Positions 13,337 through 24,347 are shown, numbered from the stretch's first letter. The stretch: 64,000 nt of DNA from Ottelia alismoides (GCA_037367405.1 JAZKJV010008261.1:1674001-1738000); one strand, 5' to 3'. The notes: a model not told the origin generated them from the sequence alone. Translations and numbers: made by a program.

Positions 13337-14108
13337 TGTTGGGCAGGCGAGCCCATGGTGAGCCATTATGCAATAAATGTTATTGTAAATGTCATTCCCT
13401 AATTTGAAATGAAGAATAACTAATTTTCATAATAGGTCTCTTAGTACAATTAGGGTTATATACCATGGCCACCTTGATGATCATAAAGTTGTTGATTCAA
13501 TTATTGAATCATAGAGGCCAGTGCTTGTATGAATATCTAAAGAGTTAGATTGAGGACTCATCAAGCATCGTCAAATGATTATTAAGAGATGATCTCCAGC
13601 CAGAGTAGGAGATGGCAATCCTTTCTCATTTAGGTTGATATCTGACCGACCTCTTGATGAAAGTCATCTACATAGGAATAGAGATTCGGAAGTGTTAGAT
13701 AAGTTAGGTCAATGAGTTGACTTAACGAGATCGAGATAACTAAAGTCGTATGTCGTATGCTGTCACGATATAGGCACGCATCCTTTGACCAGAGATAGAT
13801 GTGTTACTATATGTCTGAGTATGTACATTTGGCAGACCAATAGGTTGATGACCTAACCAAGGTCTATACACCGGCGCACTGGTGTGCATGAAAGGGCATA
13901 TAAGTAATACGATCTCTCAAAGGGATCATACAGGTTCATTACTGAACTAGAAGACATGAGCTCACTCATGAGATATTGGGAAGAATCAAATTCCGTGCAC
14001 TATCATTTCTCTTTGGAAGCTTGACAGAATTTGTAGGTTTGATATATGCTTTTGGAAAGTATATGATCAACACCTGGGTATGATATATGCTTTTGGAAAG
14101 TATATGAT
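13337..14108 (+). mobile_element. 3' LTR of C, cut by insertion of X
   Basis: The first 772 bp repeat 5179-5940 of the 5' LTR, including the late block GATATATGCTTTTGGAAAG that occurs twice in each copy. Identity stops at 14108, where LTR X begins with TGATGAATC. X therefore inserted into this LTR. The remaining 1.9 kb must lie beyond the window if it survives. Confidence 0.9.
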
Positions 14109-15123
14109 TGATGAATCTCAGATTCATCACTCTAAAAGTCATGAATTAAGCTCAAATCCCTAAAATCCATTGGTATTTCTTCATTTATATTACATAAATA
14201 GCATTCATGCATGTATTGATAAGAATTGCATTTTATCACTCATTACTGCATAAAATAAGAAGCCAAAAAACTCAGCCAAAATGACCTGTAAAATAGCCAA
14301 AATTCCCTAATTTTTAACTAATCATGCTAACTCCAAATGACCTAAAATCACCTCCACTGTGTACATATCACTAGCAAGATGAAAAATACAAAAAAATCAC
14401 TATCCGAAATAAGTGGACCAAAAACCCAAACCCTAGTGTCAGGATTTTCAGACTAAAATCTTGATATCTTCCTCATCCAGTGTCTGATTTGATCCTGCTC
14501 ACTTTTGAACAAATGTACATTCAGTTACCTTATAAACAAGACCAAGTTCAAGTGAATCAGAGTTCATATGTGAAAAATGTGTTTTGGGTCTCTTTTGTAC
14601 ATTTTGTATTTTAGCGGTTTTTGACCTATTATTTTATGTTCATAATTGACTCATTTTATTTTATTTATTTTTCATTTATTTTCTTCTATAAATATTAAAA
14701 TACACAAAAATCCAAATCCAAACTGAGCTTCAAATAAAAGAAACTAACTGAGTCTGAGAACCGTCTGTACAAAAGTTGTCATTTTCTTATTTTATTTTAT
14801 TTCTTATTTTTCTTAATTATTAAAAATCAAAAAATAAATGAGTATGTAAATATTTATCTTTGATGTTATCCTATTTTTTCTGGATTTTTATCTTGTTTTA
14901 AAATGACAAAAAATTATAAAACCCAAAAATCAAGGTATTCTATGTACATGGGATACCCCCAAAATATCACTTTGTGCAAATGATCGATTTTGATTTTTGT
15001 GACTTCATGAAAGTTCTAGATCTCATCGAGACGAACAACTTTTGTGAATAAACTTTTTTGATCTAAGGTCGTTTGCTATTTCTTTTCTATTTACCTTTGT
15101 ATTTTTATTTTTGATTTTTCTGG

Positions 15124-15163
15124 GGCTGACGCGGGGCAGCTCCTGGAGCCGCCATGTGCCACC
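15124..15163. promoter_or_regulatory. U3 palindrome of LTR X (CTCCTGGAG core)
   Basis: An imperfect inverted repeat of about 18-bp arms around CTCCTGGAG, ending in a G-box-like half (CATGTGCC; CACGTGTC in other copies). The same structure occurs at 2931-2967 (Z), 20274-20312, 53244-53285 (B) and 59363-59402 (Y). Confidence 0.65.
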
Positions 15164-15222
15164 CATTTTTGTCCTTATTTAAATTAATTTTATTAAAAAA
15201 TAGAAAAATGATATAAAAATAA

Positions 15223-15527
15223 GGGTAAATTACAATTTGGGTCCCCATCTATGGCTCCGATATCAGAATGGGTCTTGATCTTTAAAGTGTAACGATTCGG
15301 GTCCCAGGACCATTAATGTAAGGAACTTTTTGGGGTTAATGATGAGCATGCCCTTGTTTAAAACCTGGAACCCAACCCCCATTCCCTTTCCAACAAGGGT
15401 ATATTCGTAATGAACCCCAAAATTTCCATTTCCTAAATGGTCCTGGGACCCGAATCATTACAATTTAAAGATCGGGACCCATTCTGGGATCAGACCCATA
15501 GATGAGGACCCAAATCGTAATTTACCC
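15223..15527. mobile_element. Mutator-type foldback MITE in LTR X
   Basis: A 305-bp non-coding element whose two ends are long inverted repeats of about 93 bp starting GGGTAAATTAC (left 15223-15316, right 15435-15527), with roughly ten mismatches between the arms. It is flanked by a perfect 9-bp duplication TAAAAATAA (15214-15222 and 15528-15536), the usual length for Mutator-like elements. The related LTR fragment at 20335-20400 lacks it, which gives an empty site. It has no transposase and would depend on one encoded elsewhere. The low-complexity target is the only weak point of the duplication. Confidence 0.88.
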
Positions 15528-15567
15528 TAAAAATAAAAATAATAATAATAAATAAAACACGTGGCAC

Positions 15568-15604
15568 ATCTGGGACCGTCCGATCTCGGCCGATAGGACG
15601 GTCC
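15568..15604. promoter_or_regulatory. Second U3 palindrome (GGACCGTCC arms)
   Basis: GGACCGTCCGATCTCGGCCG is followed by its near complement ending AGGACGGTCC. Equivalent palindromes stand at 20410-20442, 53062-53092 (B) and 2812-2843 (Z). In Y the same place holds a different palindrome (59437-59472), so the fold is kept though the sequence changes. Confidence 0.55.
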
Positions 15605-15818
15605 AGAAATCATCCCCTTCCTCCGTCTCCCTCCCCTTGCAGCCAATCTCAGTGTCGCTGCCTCCAAAATCTCTGCCATCTCCTCCCTACTTTCCCACGT
15701 CCACCAATCAATACCCTTGTGTATCTCATCCCCGATAGGCCGCGCCGCCACCACGATTCCCTTCCCCTTTCAGCCCAATCTCCGATCACGTTCCCAATCT
15801 ATTCTTGTCAGACTCACC

Positions 15819-15826
15819 TATTTAAG
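15819..15826 (+). promoter_or_regulatory. TATA-like box of LTR X
   Basis: TATTTAAG, conserved in the aligned copies of the LTR family, at the boundary between the AT-rich U3 and the GC-rich transcribed part. Confidence 0.6.
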
Positions 15827-16449
15827 CCATCACCACTGCACTGTCCCCGACATCCACCGATTCACCCAGTTCTCGGAGGTCCCTAGGTTGGGATGATGGT
15901 GACAACATCCATCCTCCACCTTCGTTAGTTGTGACGAGGTTCGATTCTCGTAGGGTTAGTCGCAGCTCGACACCCTGTCATCGCTATTGTTCTAGTCTTC
16001 GAGCTGTTGAGCACCACCCCCGTTCACCTTCTATCCACTCCGCTACCCCCACTGGATCCCTATCGAGCCCTTGCTACGACTTCATCAACTACCATCGTCG
16101 ATTTCATCTTCTGCCTAAGCTCCATCGACTTTAGCTGCAACGCCACCTGAGAGCTATGACTCCGACTGCACCGACATCCTGCCACCGCTCCGCCCTCCTC
16201 CAGCTTTGCTCAACCTCGCCGCAAGTCACTGCCTTAGCAGATCTACCTGCGAGCTGCCTTACCAACAACTTCATCGAGCCCCCCTGGTTGGAGACAAGGG
16301 TCGACTTCATCAACAATCAAGCACCTCGCTAGGAGACGGCCGATCTCCCTACCTGAGACCCTGCACGCGTGCACGGCACGTACGCGGAGGGTCCTTTTGC
16401 GCCTACGCTCCTAGAGATTTCTGATATTCCAAAACCGACCCCATCCGAG

Positions 16450-16474
16450 AGGTCACGTGCATCGCACGTGACCT
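16450..16474. promoter_or_regulatory. G-box palindrome in LTR X
   Basis: Two perfect 11-bp arms (AGGTCACGTGC and its complement) with a 3-base loop, each arm holding CACGTG, the plant G-box recognised by bZIP and bHLH factors. It lies about 630 bp after the TATA box, so it would also form an RNA hairpin. Similar palindromes exist in B (51931-51956) and A (46486-46514). Confidence 0.6.
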
Positions 16475-17527
16475 GCTCGAAAAAATTGTGAAGGCCCCCC
16501 TCCAGTCTGACCATTCACACAGAGGTCCAAGCACGTGTTGCGCACTGCTTTTTGGTAGTTTTGCAGAAACACCCCTCAGGGTGTATGCAATTATCGTTTA
16601 GTCACCAATGCATCTTTATTTTATTATTGAACATACCCTTGTGTTTCACTCATTACTTGCACTATTTATCACATCATTTTATTTATTAAAAATAGGCATT
16701 TTGTTCTACAATTAGTTCTCTACATCATGGTATGCTTGTGATATTTTTGTGATATGTGTTTAATTGTTAATTAATATTTTCGTGAAAAATTACATATTTT
16801 GCCTACTCTGTGCTTGGAAATTCATATTAAATTAACAATTGCCAAAAATTCGTGGATAATAGAATTAATTGATAGTACCCAAAAAGAATTACATTTACCT
16901 GCATAGTTTGCCCTATAAAAATCATTTTGTATATTTCAATCTTTCATTTTTAAAGGTATTAAATCTCGTATTTTTAAGGTTTAGGATTTTTCTAAGATCA
17001 ATCACCTAGTGATAAATCTTGGATAATTTTATTTCTTGAAAATAAATAGTTTTAATATTTATTATAATTAAATATTAAAATTCACTTTGTTTGCACTCAT
17101 AAATTCATATAATATTTATCTGGCATCCAAAAATTCCAAAAAAAATAAAGTGCATTCATTTCACCATATTTGACATCTCAGCCAAGTTTCATAATTTTAA
17201 AACATCGTTTGATTGAAAATTGCTTTTTAGTCCCTAAAATGGGCAATATTTACATTTTGCATTCCAAAATCACATTAAAAATACGAAAAAAATTACCTCC
17301 TCGAAAACCATGCACAAACTTTGATAGACAAAATGCTAGGTTGTTTCTTTGCCTCCTTAAGTTTGACCTTGGGACTTGCCCAATTAAAATAAACACAAAA
17401 TCACGCTGATTAAAAATTGATAAATTCTTGTGGTAATTTCTTGATCGATTTCGAATTCCCGCCAACAATGAAACGACACAAAGCTTAATTCACACAGATT
17501 AACGTAGGGCATTTTGGATTCGTCAGA

Positions 17528-17545
17528 TGGCGTCGTTACCCGGGA
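17528..17545 (+). other. Primer-binding site of X (tRNA-Asp type)
   Basis: TGGCGTCGTTACCCGGGA matches the complement of the plant tRNA-Asp 3' end at 15 of 18 positions. It lies two bases after the LTR end, which sets the orientation of X as plus. tRNA-Asp priming is characteristic of Athila and Tat lineages. Confidence 0.8.
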
Positions 17546-18977
17546 GGCAAATGGCGTGGATTTGTCTAAAAAAATTTTTGTTCGGTTTTTCGCATTCTGG
17601 TAGTCTGGCCCCTGAATCTTCACTGTAAAATTTCCATTTTATCCTGCATTTATTTTTATTTTTTCAGCATTTATTTTTTTTGTCACTCTCTTACACTCTC
17701 TCTTATTTTTCTTGTGAGGTACCCGATGTACGAGGAGCAGTTTCTCACAAAAACTGACGCATCTTCACCTACGCCTGAAAAACTATAAATAAAATTAAGA
17801 TCGAGTCGATTCGTGAGAAAGCATATAGTCTAGGATTTATTTCTGCAATTTTAATTTCTTTAATTAGTTTCTCATTTATAGTGGTGTCCGTTTGGACTCT
17901 CGCATGTGTAACAAGACCTTGAACTTTTTCTGTGGTATGTCGTGGCATGTTTCACTCTCCGGTGAGGGTGGTGCCCGACTTGAGTGGCGCATAGGTTAGA
18001 CCTGCACATATGTTGATTACAGCTTCTATAATTTTTTATTGTGCTCGTAGAATCTAGGACCACACTTCACGTTAATTGAGATGCATATTAGATCATTCAA
18101 TTTAGTCAAATTTAACTCAATTCTTAACGGCTAATAGAACTTTCTACTAGGTGTCGTTTTTATCACCTTGCATTCATCTAGAATAATTTTTAATTCTTGT
18201 ATTGCATCCCACATGGAGATTGTGAGGATTCACTGTTAGTCTTCTATCTGAGCATACATCATTATTTCACGTGCATCAGCTTTTCTCGAATTTCACCCTC
18301 TTGTTTTATCACATAATTTTAAAAGGAAATTGGGACTGGATGGTAGAAGTTTATTTCTGCTCACCTAATTTTTCAGTGATCGCCTAATTAAAATTGGGAC
18401 TGCTCAACAAGGTCGATTTTAAATAACCCATAAAATCAAGAATTTTTGTAGGAGAGCAACCCCGACCTTGGATTCATTTATTTGTCTAAATGAGAGAGAC
18501 GACACTTAAGGTTAGAGCCCAGCTCCGGAATTTTCGTTCAGACTACTTCTCAGTGAGGATCTATGGGTAGCTGGTAAAACAGTCTGGATTTCCTTAGCAG
18601 AGTGGATGGTTTAAAGGACATTGTGTAAGGTTCCGTCCTTAAGTAATATGGGTAGTTGTTTTACGGTTCGTACTTACACCCATACTTGCTGAAAGTGGAT
18701 GCAACTAGTCGTAAGAATTCAGGCCAGTCTTTAAGAAACTTTTCGGCACAAGATTGAATTTATCACCAACTAAAATTGAAAAAATTTGCCGAACTCTTGC
18801 GGCTTCGTTGTATGAGTTGGTTAAATTGGGATTTGTATTGTGTTTGTATTGGTGTGCGTGAACCGAATTTGATGATCAAAAACCGCACACTTGTGCCAAC
18901 ACTCTCCTTGATTTAAAATTATGGGTTTCTACTGTTGAATATCTCATACACTTGAACATTGTCCACCAAGATCTATC
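17546..18977 (+). mobile_element. Untranslated leader of X
   Basis: About 1.4 kb aligning with the leader of B (reverse complement of 49500-50897): the GTAGTCTG block, the GAGGTACCCG block, GTGTCCGTTTGGACTCTCGC and TTTGTATTGTGTTTG just before gag. No reading frame is shared between the two, so I regard it as leader RNA; its conserved blocks may serve packaging or translation. Confidence 0.7.
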
Positions 18978-19541
18978 ATGACAACTCATCCACTTTCTTC
19001 AAAGAAGATAGGACAATGGTCCGAGTATCCCTCTGATCTATACTACAAAAATGAATTTGTCTCGGTCAGGCCCAAACTGACTAAACCCTCTTCTTTCAAT
19101 AATCCTCCAACATTTGCAGGAGACTTTCACTCTCGGATGAATCCGACTCGATTCATCCAACCAAAGTCACCATAGCCTCATATTTTTCACCTACACCACC
19201 TGAGCAACCGCTATCCTGGACTAAACCATCTTATTCCAGGTTTCTCGCTATAACTAATGAACCATTTCAAGATCAAATCACTTTTGAGACTCATGATTGG
19301 TCGAGAGATCAAACCCAACCGCCTTCATCCTTTTCTCACAATCTTGTGGGACAGGTCCACAATTCACATAAATACATTCAGACTGGACCTTAGGGAATAA
19401 TATGATGGCCCGATCAAACTGCAAGGAGAGGTCCGCACCTAATGATCATCAGTATTGGACACATTGACAACCTCGAATACCACTCCTTCGATCAGCCTAC
19501 ACATACAGAGGACTAGACTGATGATATCAACACAGTGGAGT
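18978..19541 (+). pseudogene. gag N-terminal fragment of X
   Basis: Starting at an ATG at 18978, the frame reads MTTHPLSSKKIG and continues to a stop near 19173. A shift to the next frame continues Pro/Ser/Thr-rich sequence (SPTPPEQPLSW) to a TAG near 19394. It has the place and character of the variable N-terminal gag extension also seen in B (49476-49100). No capsid sequence is reached, because at about 19542 the sequence changes abruptly to an LTR fragment. The product, if made, would have no recognised domain. Confidence 0.55.
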
Positions 19542-21855
19542 GATAATACTAACCTAAATAAGTGGACCAAAAACCCAAACCATATTTTCAGGATTTTCAG
19601 ACTAAAATCTCTATATCTTCCTCAACCAGTGTCCGATTTGATCCTACTCACTTTTGAACTAATGTACATTCAATTACCTTCAAAACAAGATCAAGTTCAA
19701 GTGAATCGGAGCTCATATGTGAAAGTTGGGTTTTGGGCCTCTTTTGTACATTTTGTATTTTAGCAACTTTTGATATATTATTTTATGTACATAATTGACT
19801 CATTTTATTTTATTTCTTTTTCATTTCTTTTCTTTGATAAAATCATTATTAAAATACACAAAAATCTAAATCCAAACTGAGCTTGAAATCAAAGAAACTA
19901 ACTGAGTCCGAGTCTTCACTAAACGTCTGTACAAAAGTTGTCATTTTTACATTTTATTTTATTTCTTCTTTTTATTAATTATTAAAAATTAAAAATAGAT
20001 TAGTATGTAAATATTTATCTTTTATGTTATCCTATTTTTTCCGGATTTTTATCTTGCTTTAAAATGACAAAAAAATATAAAACTCAAAAATCAAGGTATT
20101 CTATGTACATAGGATACCCCAAACATATAACTTTGTGCAAATGATCGATCTTGTTTTTATGTCTTCACGAAAGTTGTAGATCTCATCGAGCTTTTGTGAA
20201 GAAAATTTTTCAATCCGAGGTTGTTTGCTATTTCTTTTCTATTTTTTTGTATTTTTATTTTTGATTTTTCTAGGGCTGACGCATGACAGCTCCTGGAGTC
20301 GCCACGTGTCACCCATTTTTGGCCTTATTTAAATTCGTTTTATTAAAAAAATAAAAAAATAAGATAAAAATTTAAAAAAATAATAATAAATAAAACACGT
20401 GGCACATCTGGGATCGTCCGATCTCGGTCGATCGGACGGTCCAGAAATCATCCCCTTCCTCTGTCTTTCTCCCCTTGCAGCAGATCTCAGCGTCGCCGCC
20501 TCTGAAATCTCTGCCATCTCCTCCCTACTTTCCTGCAGCCGCCAATCAAGACCCTCGCATATCTCATCCCCGATCGGTTACGCCACCACCCCGATTACCT
20601 TCCCTTTTCAACCCAATCTTTGATCACCTTCCCAATCTATTCTTGTCGGCCTCGCCTATTTAACCCATCGCCACCACACCGTCCCCGACATCCGTCGATT
20701 CACCCAATTCTCAGATGTCCCCAGGTCGGGATGATGGTGACAACATCCACCTACCACCTTTGTTAGTCGCGGCGAGGTCTGATCCCCGTAGGGTTCGTCG
20801 CAGCTCGATGCCCCGTCGTCGCTGCTAGCTCCGATCTTCGAGCCGTTGAGCACCACCTTCGTTCACCTTATATCCAAATTGTTACCCCCATCGGATCCCT
20901 ATCGAGCCCCTGCTATGACTTCATCAACTATCATCGTCGACTTCATCTTCCGCCTAAGCTCCATCGACTTCAGCTGCAACGCCACCTGAGAGCTACGCCT
21001 CCGACTACACCGACATCCTGCCACCGCTCCGCCCTCCTCCACCTTTGCTCAACCTCACCACAAGTAACTGCCTCAGCAGATCCACCCGCGAGGCACCTCA
21101 CCAACGACTTCATCGAGCCCCCTCTAGTTGGAGCCAAGGGTCGACTCCATCAACAATTAAGCACCTCGCCAGCTGACGGTCGGGCTCCCTTCTCGAGACC
21201 CTCCCCATGTGCATGGCACGTGCATGGAGGGGCCTTTTACGCCTATGCCCTTGGAGATTTCTGATATTACAAAACCGACCCCAGCCCACCTGCTGGAAAA
21301 ATTTACGAAGCCCCCCCTCTAGTATGACCATTCACACAAAGGTCCAAGCACATGGTACACACGTGCTTCTCTAGCAGTTTTGTAGAAACACCTCTCAGGG
21401 TGTAGATAATTATCATTTAGTCCCCATTGCATCTTTATTTTATTATCATAATATTGCAAACATACCCCTATGTTTCACTCATTATTTACACTACTTTATC
21501 GCATTATTTTATTTATTAAAAATAGGCATTTTATTCTACAATTAATTCTCTACATCATGGCTTGTTGTGATATTTTTTATGGTATGTAGTTCATTGTTAA
21601 TTAATTCGTGAAAATTTGCATATTTTGCCCACTCTATGCTTGGAAATTCATATTAGATTAACCATTGCCCGAACAATTACCAAAAATTTGTGAATAATAG
21701 AATTAATTGTGTTTAACATCATGTCCAAAAAGAATTGCATTTGCATGAATGGTTTGCCCTATAAAAATCATTTTGCATATTTCAATCTTTCATTTTTAAT
21801 AGCTATTAAATCTTTAAGGTTTAGTATTTTTCTGAGATCAATCACCTAGTGATCC
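19542..21855 (+). mobile_element. Plus-strand LTR fragment (truncated at both ends)
   Basis: 2314 bp about 90% identical to 14397-16990 of LTR X, minus the MITE. The first 290 bp of the LTR are missing on the left, and about 535 bp plus any leader on the right. It holds the U3 palindrome (20274-20312), a TATA-like TATTTAAC (20657-20664) and a G-box palindrome (21200-21236). It may be the 5' LTR of element W, whose leader and gag reappear at 54319 beyond B, or the 3' LTR of X after internal deletion; the first fits better because W otherwise lacks an LTR. Frames inside it are not coding. Confidence 0.75.
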
Positions 21856-22684
21856 CATGTACATAGAATACCTTGATTTTTGGATTTTAAAATTTTATGT
21901 CATTTTTAAACCAGGTAAAAATCCGAAAAAAATATGGTAAAATCAAGAATAAATATTTACACATTAATATACTTTTTTTTGGATTTTTATTAATTAAGAA
22001 AAAGAAGAAATAAAATAAAATTTGAAAAAGACCAATTTTGTACAGTCGGTTAGTGAAGACTCGGACTTAATTTGGTTCTTTGATTTCAAGCTCAATTTGG
22101 ATTTGGATTTTTGCGTATTTTAATAAAACTTTCATCAAAGAAGACAAATGAAAAAGAAATGAACTGAAATAGGTTAAACAAAAAATAATAGGTCAAAAAC
22201 CGCTAAAAATCAAAATGTACACAAGAGGCCCAAAACCCAACTTTCACATATGAGCTCCGACTCACTTGAACTTGGTCTTGTTTTGAAGGTAATTGAATGT
22301 ACTAGGATCAAAACGGACACTGGATGGGGAAGATATGGGGTTTTTAGTCCGGAAATCCTGAAACTAATGTTTAGGTTTTTGGTCTACTTATTTAGGTTAG
22401 TTATTTTTTTGTATTTTTCATTTATTTTTGTGAGTGATATGTACACAGTGGAGATGGTTTTGGTTTAATCGGAGTTAGCATGAATGAGTTAAAAAATAGG
22501 GAAGTTAGGCTATTTACAGGTCAATTTTGGCTTCTTATTTTATGCAGCAATTCGTGCTAAAATGCAATTCTTATGAAAACATGCATGAATGCTAATTATG
22601 CAGAATAGATGCAGAAATGCTGATGATTTTGAGGGATTTGAGCTTAATAATTGAGATTTAGAGTGATGAATCTGAGATTCATCA
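21856..22684 (-). mobile_element. Truncated 3' LTR of element B
   Basis: 829 bp matching 53455-54318 of B's 5' LTR at about 92%, in minus orientation. The minus-strand start (TGATGAATC, 22684) is intact and preceded by the polypurine tract. The remaining 2.5 kb of LTR is gone. At 21855/21856 it meets the oppositely oriented LTR fragment, with the bases AT shared by both partners at the joint, as expected for an end-joining deletion. Confidence 0.85.
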
Positions 22685-22700
22685 TCCCACTATACTTAAA
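22685..22700 (-). other. Polypurine tract of B
   Basis: TTTAAGTATAGTGGGA on the minus strand, directly before the 3' LTR start at 22684. It shares the AAGTATA core with the tract of A and with the hairpins at 24106-24347. Confidence 0.75.
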
Positions 22701-23990
22701 CCATGCTCGTCCCTGAGCATCAAAAAGAAATGCCATGAAGTGAAATGAGATTGGGTTCCATACCAAGACCATGAGCTGAAGGTGAAAGTGAAACTAGACT
22801 CGACCTTTGGATTTAGTGCAGCGGAACTTCTGTGAAACTTAGAATTTTAAAATCAACAGCCCTCAAGTTCTACACATCATTGTTACAGTTTCGGCTCAGA
22901 AGTCATCTTAGATCAATCCTCTTCCCAAAGTATACCCTATGAACATTGAACAACCGACTCATGTGTGTTAAAGGTGTTAGATCTTCCCATTCAGAATTTC
23001 GGACTACCGCGTAAACCTCCTCTCCAGTAACTCGTCCTCGGGGAGTCAGGTATTTCCTTCTAAGGTCTGTCGCAATGTGTTCACAATCGAATTGGGGGAA
23101 GAAGTTAGAAGAAGGGGAAAAGAACTGGAGGGTGGCCAGTGTAGTCACCTCTCTTTGTGAAGATGGCCAGTGTAGCTGAGTCTCCACCAAGATCTGCAGG
23201 TTTCTTGAAGCTTGGACTTTTTTGGTCAGATATTTATTTGGTAGTTGCTTCTTTGTATTTGGAATTTTTGGTGGTTCTGCTTGGATCTTATTGTGTCCCT
23301 ACGGATATAGAATCTTTTTGTTTCCGTACATTTTTTGGGGTCTTAGAAAAAATATGCCCAGTCGTCCATCCCTTTTCCGAAGCTTTATTTCAACCCATAC
23401 TTCGGTCTTTAGATTTCCACGCTACCATAAAAGAAACTCACACAGTCTTCCAACATCCCATCTGAGTTGAGATAAGTGCATCGTGCGAGAGTACAAATTA
23501 ATTCCCTATTCCAGAGTTGTACCTGTAATGAAGAGACTAGGTTAGACACTAAGAGTCAAACGCCTCACATTGTCATGTGGAACTCACATAATTAAGTCAA
23601 AGACCTGATGTTTCTAAAATCCTATTTCTGGGTGAAGTTCCTCTGAAAATTAGGTGTAATAAGGTCAAGGCCAGACCATTCTCGATTTCTGCTCATAACT
23701 CGGTTCAGAACCCAATGACTTTTCACATATGCAAATGAATGCGATGCTGGATGAAGTGCAGGTGTGTGAAATACAGACCCACATTTTTTGTGATTTTTTT
23801 TATTTTTTACGCAAGGAATTTTTGGTTTTTTTTAAATGCAAAATGAATAAGAAGCCATTTTTTCAAAAAAAAAATTGGGCATAGTCAGTGTTAGTAGCAA
23901 AAACTCTTTTTCTTGTTTTTTTTATTTATTTTATTTTTTTGTTGTTTTTATTGTTTTTTTTTCAAAAGTTAGTTACCCACCCCGTAACTA
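22701..23990 (-). mobile_element. 3' non-coding region of B with a conserved ORF relic
   Basis: Between the hairpin array and the polypurine tract. It aligns in blocks with the same region of A (34045-34620): the GCGGAAC block, the AGTGTAG repeats and the motif LRRKYLTPRG. The frame 23190-22903 (95 codons, no ATG needed) is the longest and may be a relic of a post-pol gene. 23780-23970 is A/T homopolymer-rich with nothing recognisable. Confidence 0.55.
22903..23190 (-). pseudogene. Post-pol ORF relic of B (unknown function)
   Basis: 95 open codons containing TTLATLQFFSPSSNF, then TDLRRKYLTPRG and THMSRLFNVHRVYFG. In A, the corresponding place at 34420-34476 encodes LELRREYPAPRG in one frame, with the upstream FFSSP part in another, so the coding sense seems to have been common to both. 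Athila elements often carry an extra, env-like or unknown, gene after pol, and this may be a piece of it. I see no signal peptide or membrane segment here, and I do not recognise the family. Confidence 0.35.
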
Positions 23991-24347
23991 CATATAGACT
24001 TAAGTGATGTGTCCTCAGAGCACAAGAAGCGTAAAGAAGACATAGCTCGGGCTAAGCGTAAGAGAGTGAAAAAGGAAAAGAAAAAGAACAAGATTTACAG
24101 AGCCGCCCCCCTATACTTAGACGGTGAACAGTCTAAGTATAGAAGAAGAGCAGAAAACAAATGAAGCGGTCAGGATATGTGAATGAGGAGAGTATATACA
24201 GGTGGATGTCGATTCCCCCTATACTTAGGCTCTGGTCAGCCTAAGTATAAGAGAAGGGTGGAAATGGAGCGATCGGGAGATAGGAGAATGATGGTATGTA
24301 TAGATGGCATCGGTCCCCCCTATACTTAGGCCTTGGCCTAAGTAGAG
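23991..24347 (-). repeat. Array of four polypurine-tract stem-loops in B
   Basis: Three clear units and one degenerate one. On the plus strand each reads a C-run, CTATACTTAG plus 2-3 bases, a loop and the complementary arm: 24111-24142 (12-bp arms, perfect), 24219-24250 (12/13) and 24320-24347 (12/13, 2-base loop). A worn unit lies at 23991-24061. Spacing is 108 and 101 bp. On the coding (minus) strand each stem-loop ends in CTAAGTATAGGGGG, a near copy of the polypurine tract. The end of the pol frame (stop at 24225) runs through the first unit met. Confidence 0.85.

Larger units (their letters stand above)
14109..17525 (+). mobile_element. 5' LTR of Athila-like element X
   Basis: A 3417-bp LTR from TGATGAATC to GATTCGTCA, followed after two bases by a tRNA-Asp type primer-binding site. 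It belongs to the same LTR family as Z, B, Y and the fragment at 19542-21855. In order it holds: a terminal hairpin (TGATGAATC, 3-base loop, GATTCATCA); AT-rich U3; a CTCCTGGAG-centred palindrome (15124-15163); a MITE (15223-15527); a second palindrome (15568-15604); a TATTTAAG box; about 0.7 kb of GC-rich transcribed sequence; a G-box palindrome (16450-16474); and AT-rich U5. Frames at 15931-16514 are shadows of the GC-rich part and are not conserved in the other copies. Confidence 0.92.

Noticed and set aside
19518..19541. Short stretch resembling an inverted piece of the LTR (GATATCAACACAGTGGAG)
   Set aside because: Only about 18 bases with three mismatches; could be chance, and does not decide the nature of the joint.
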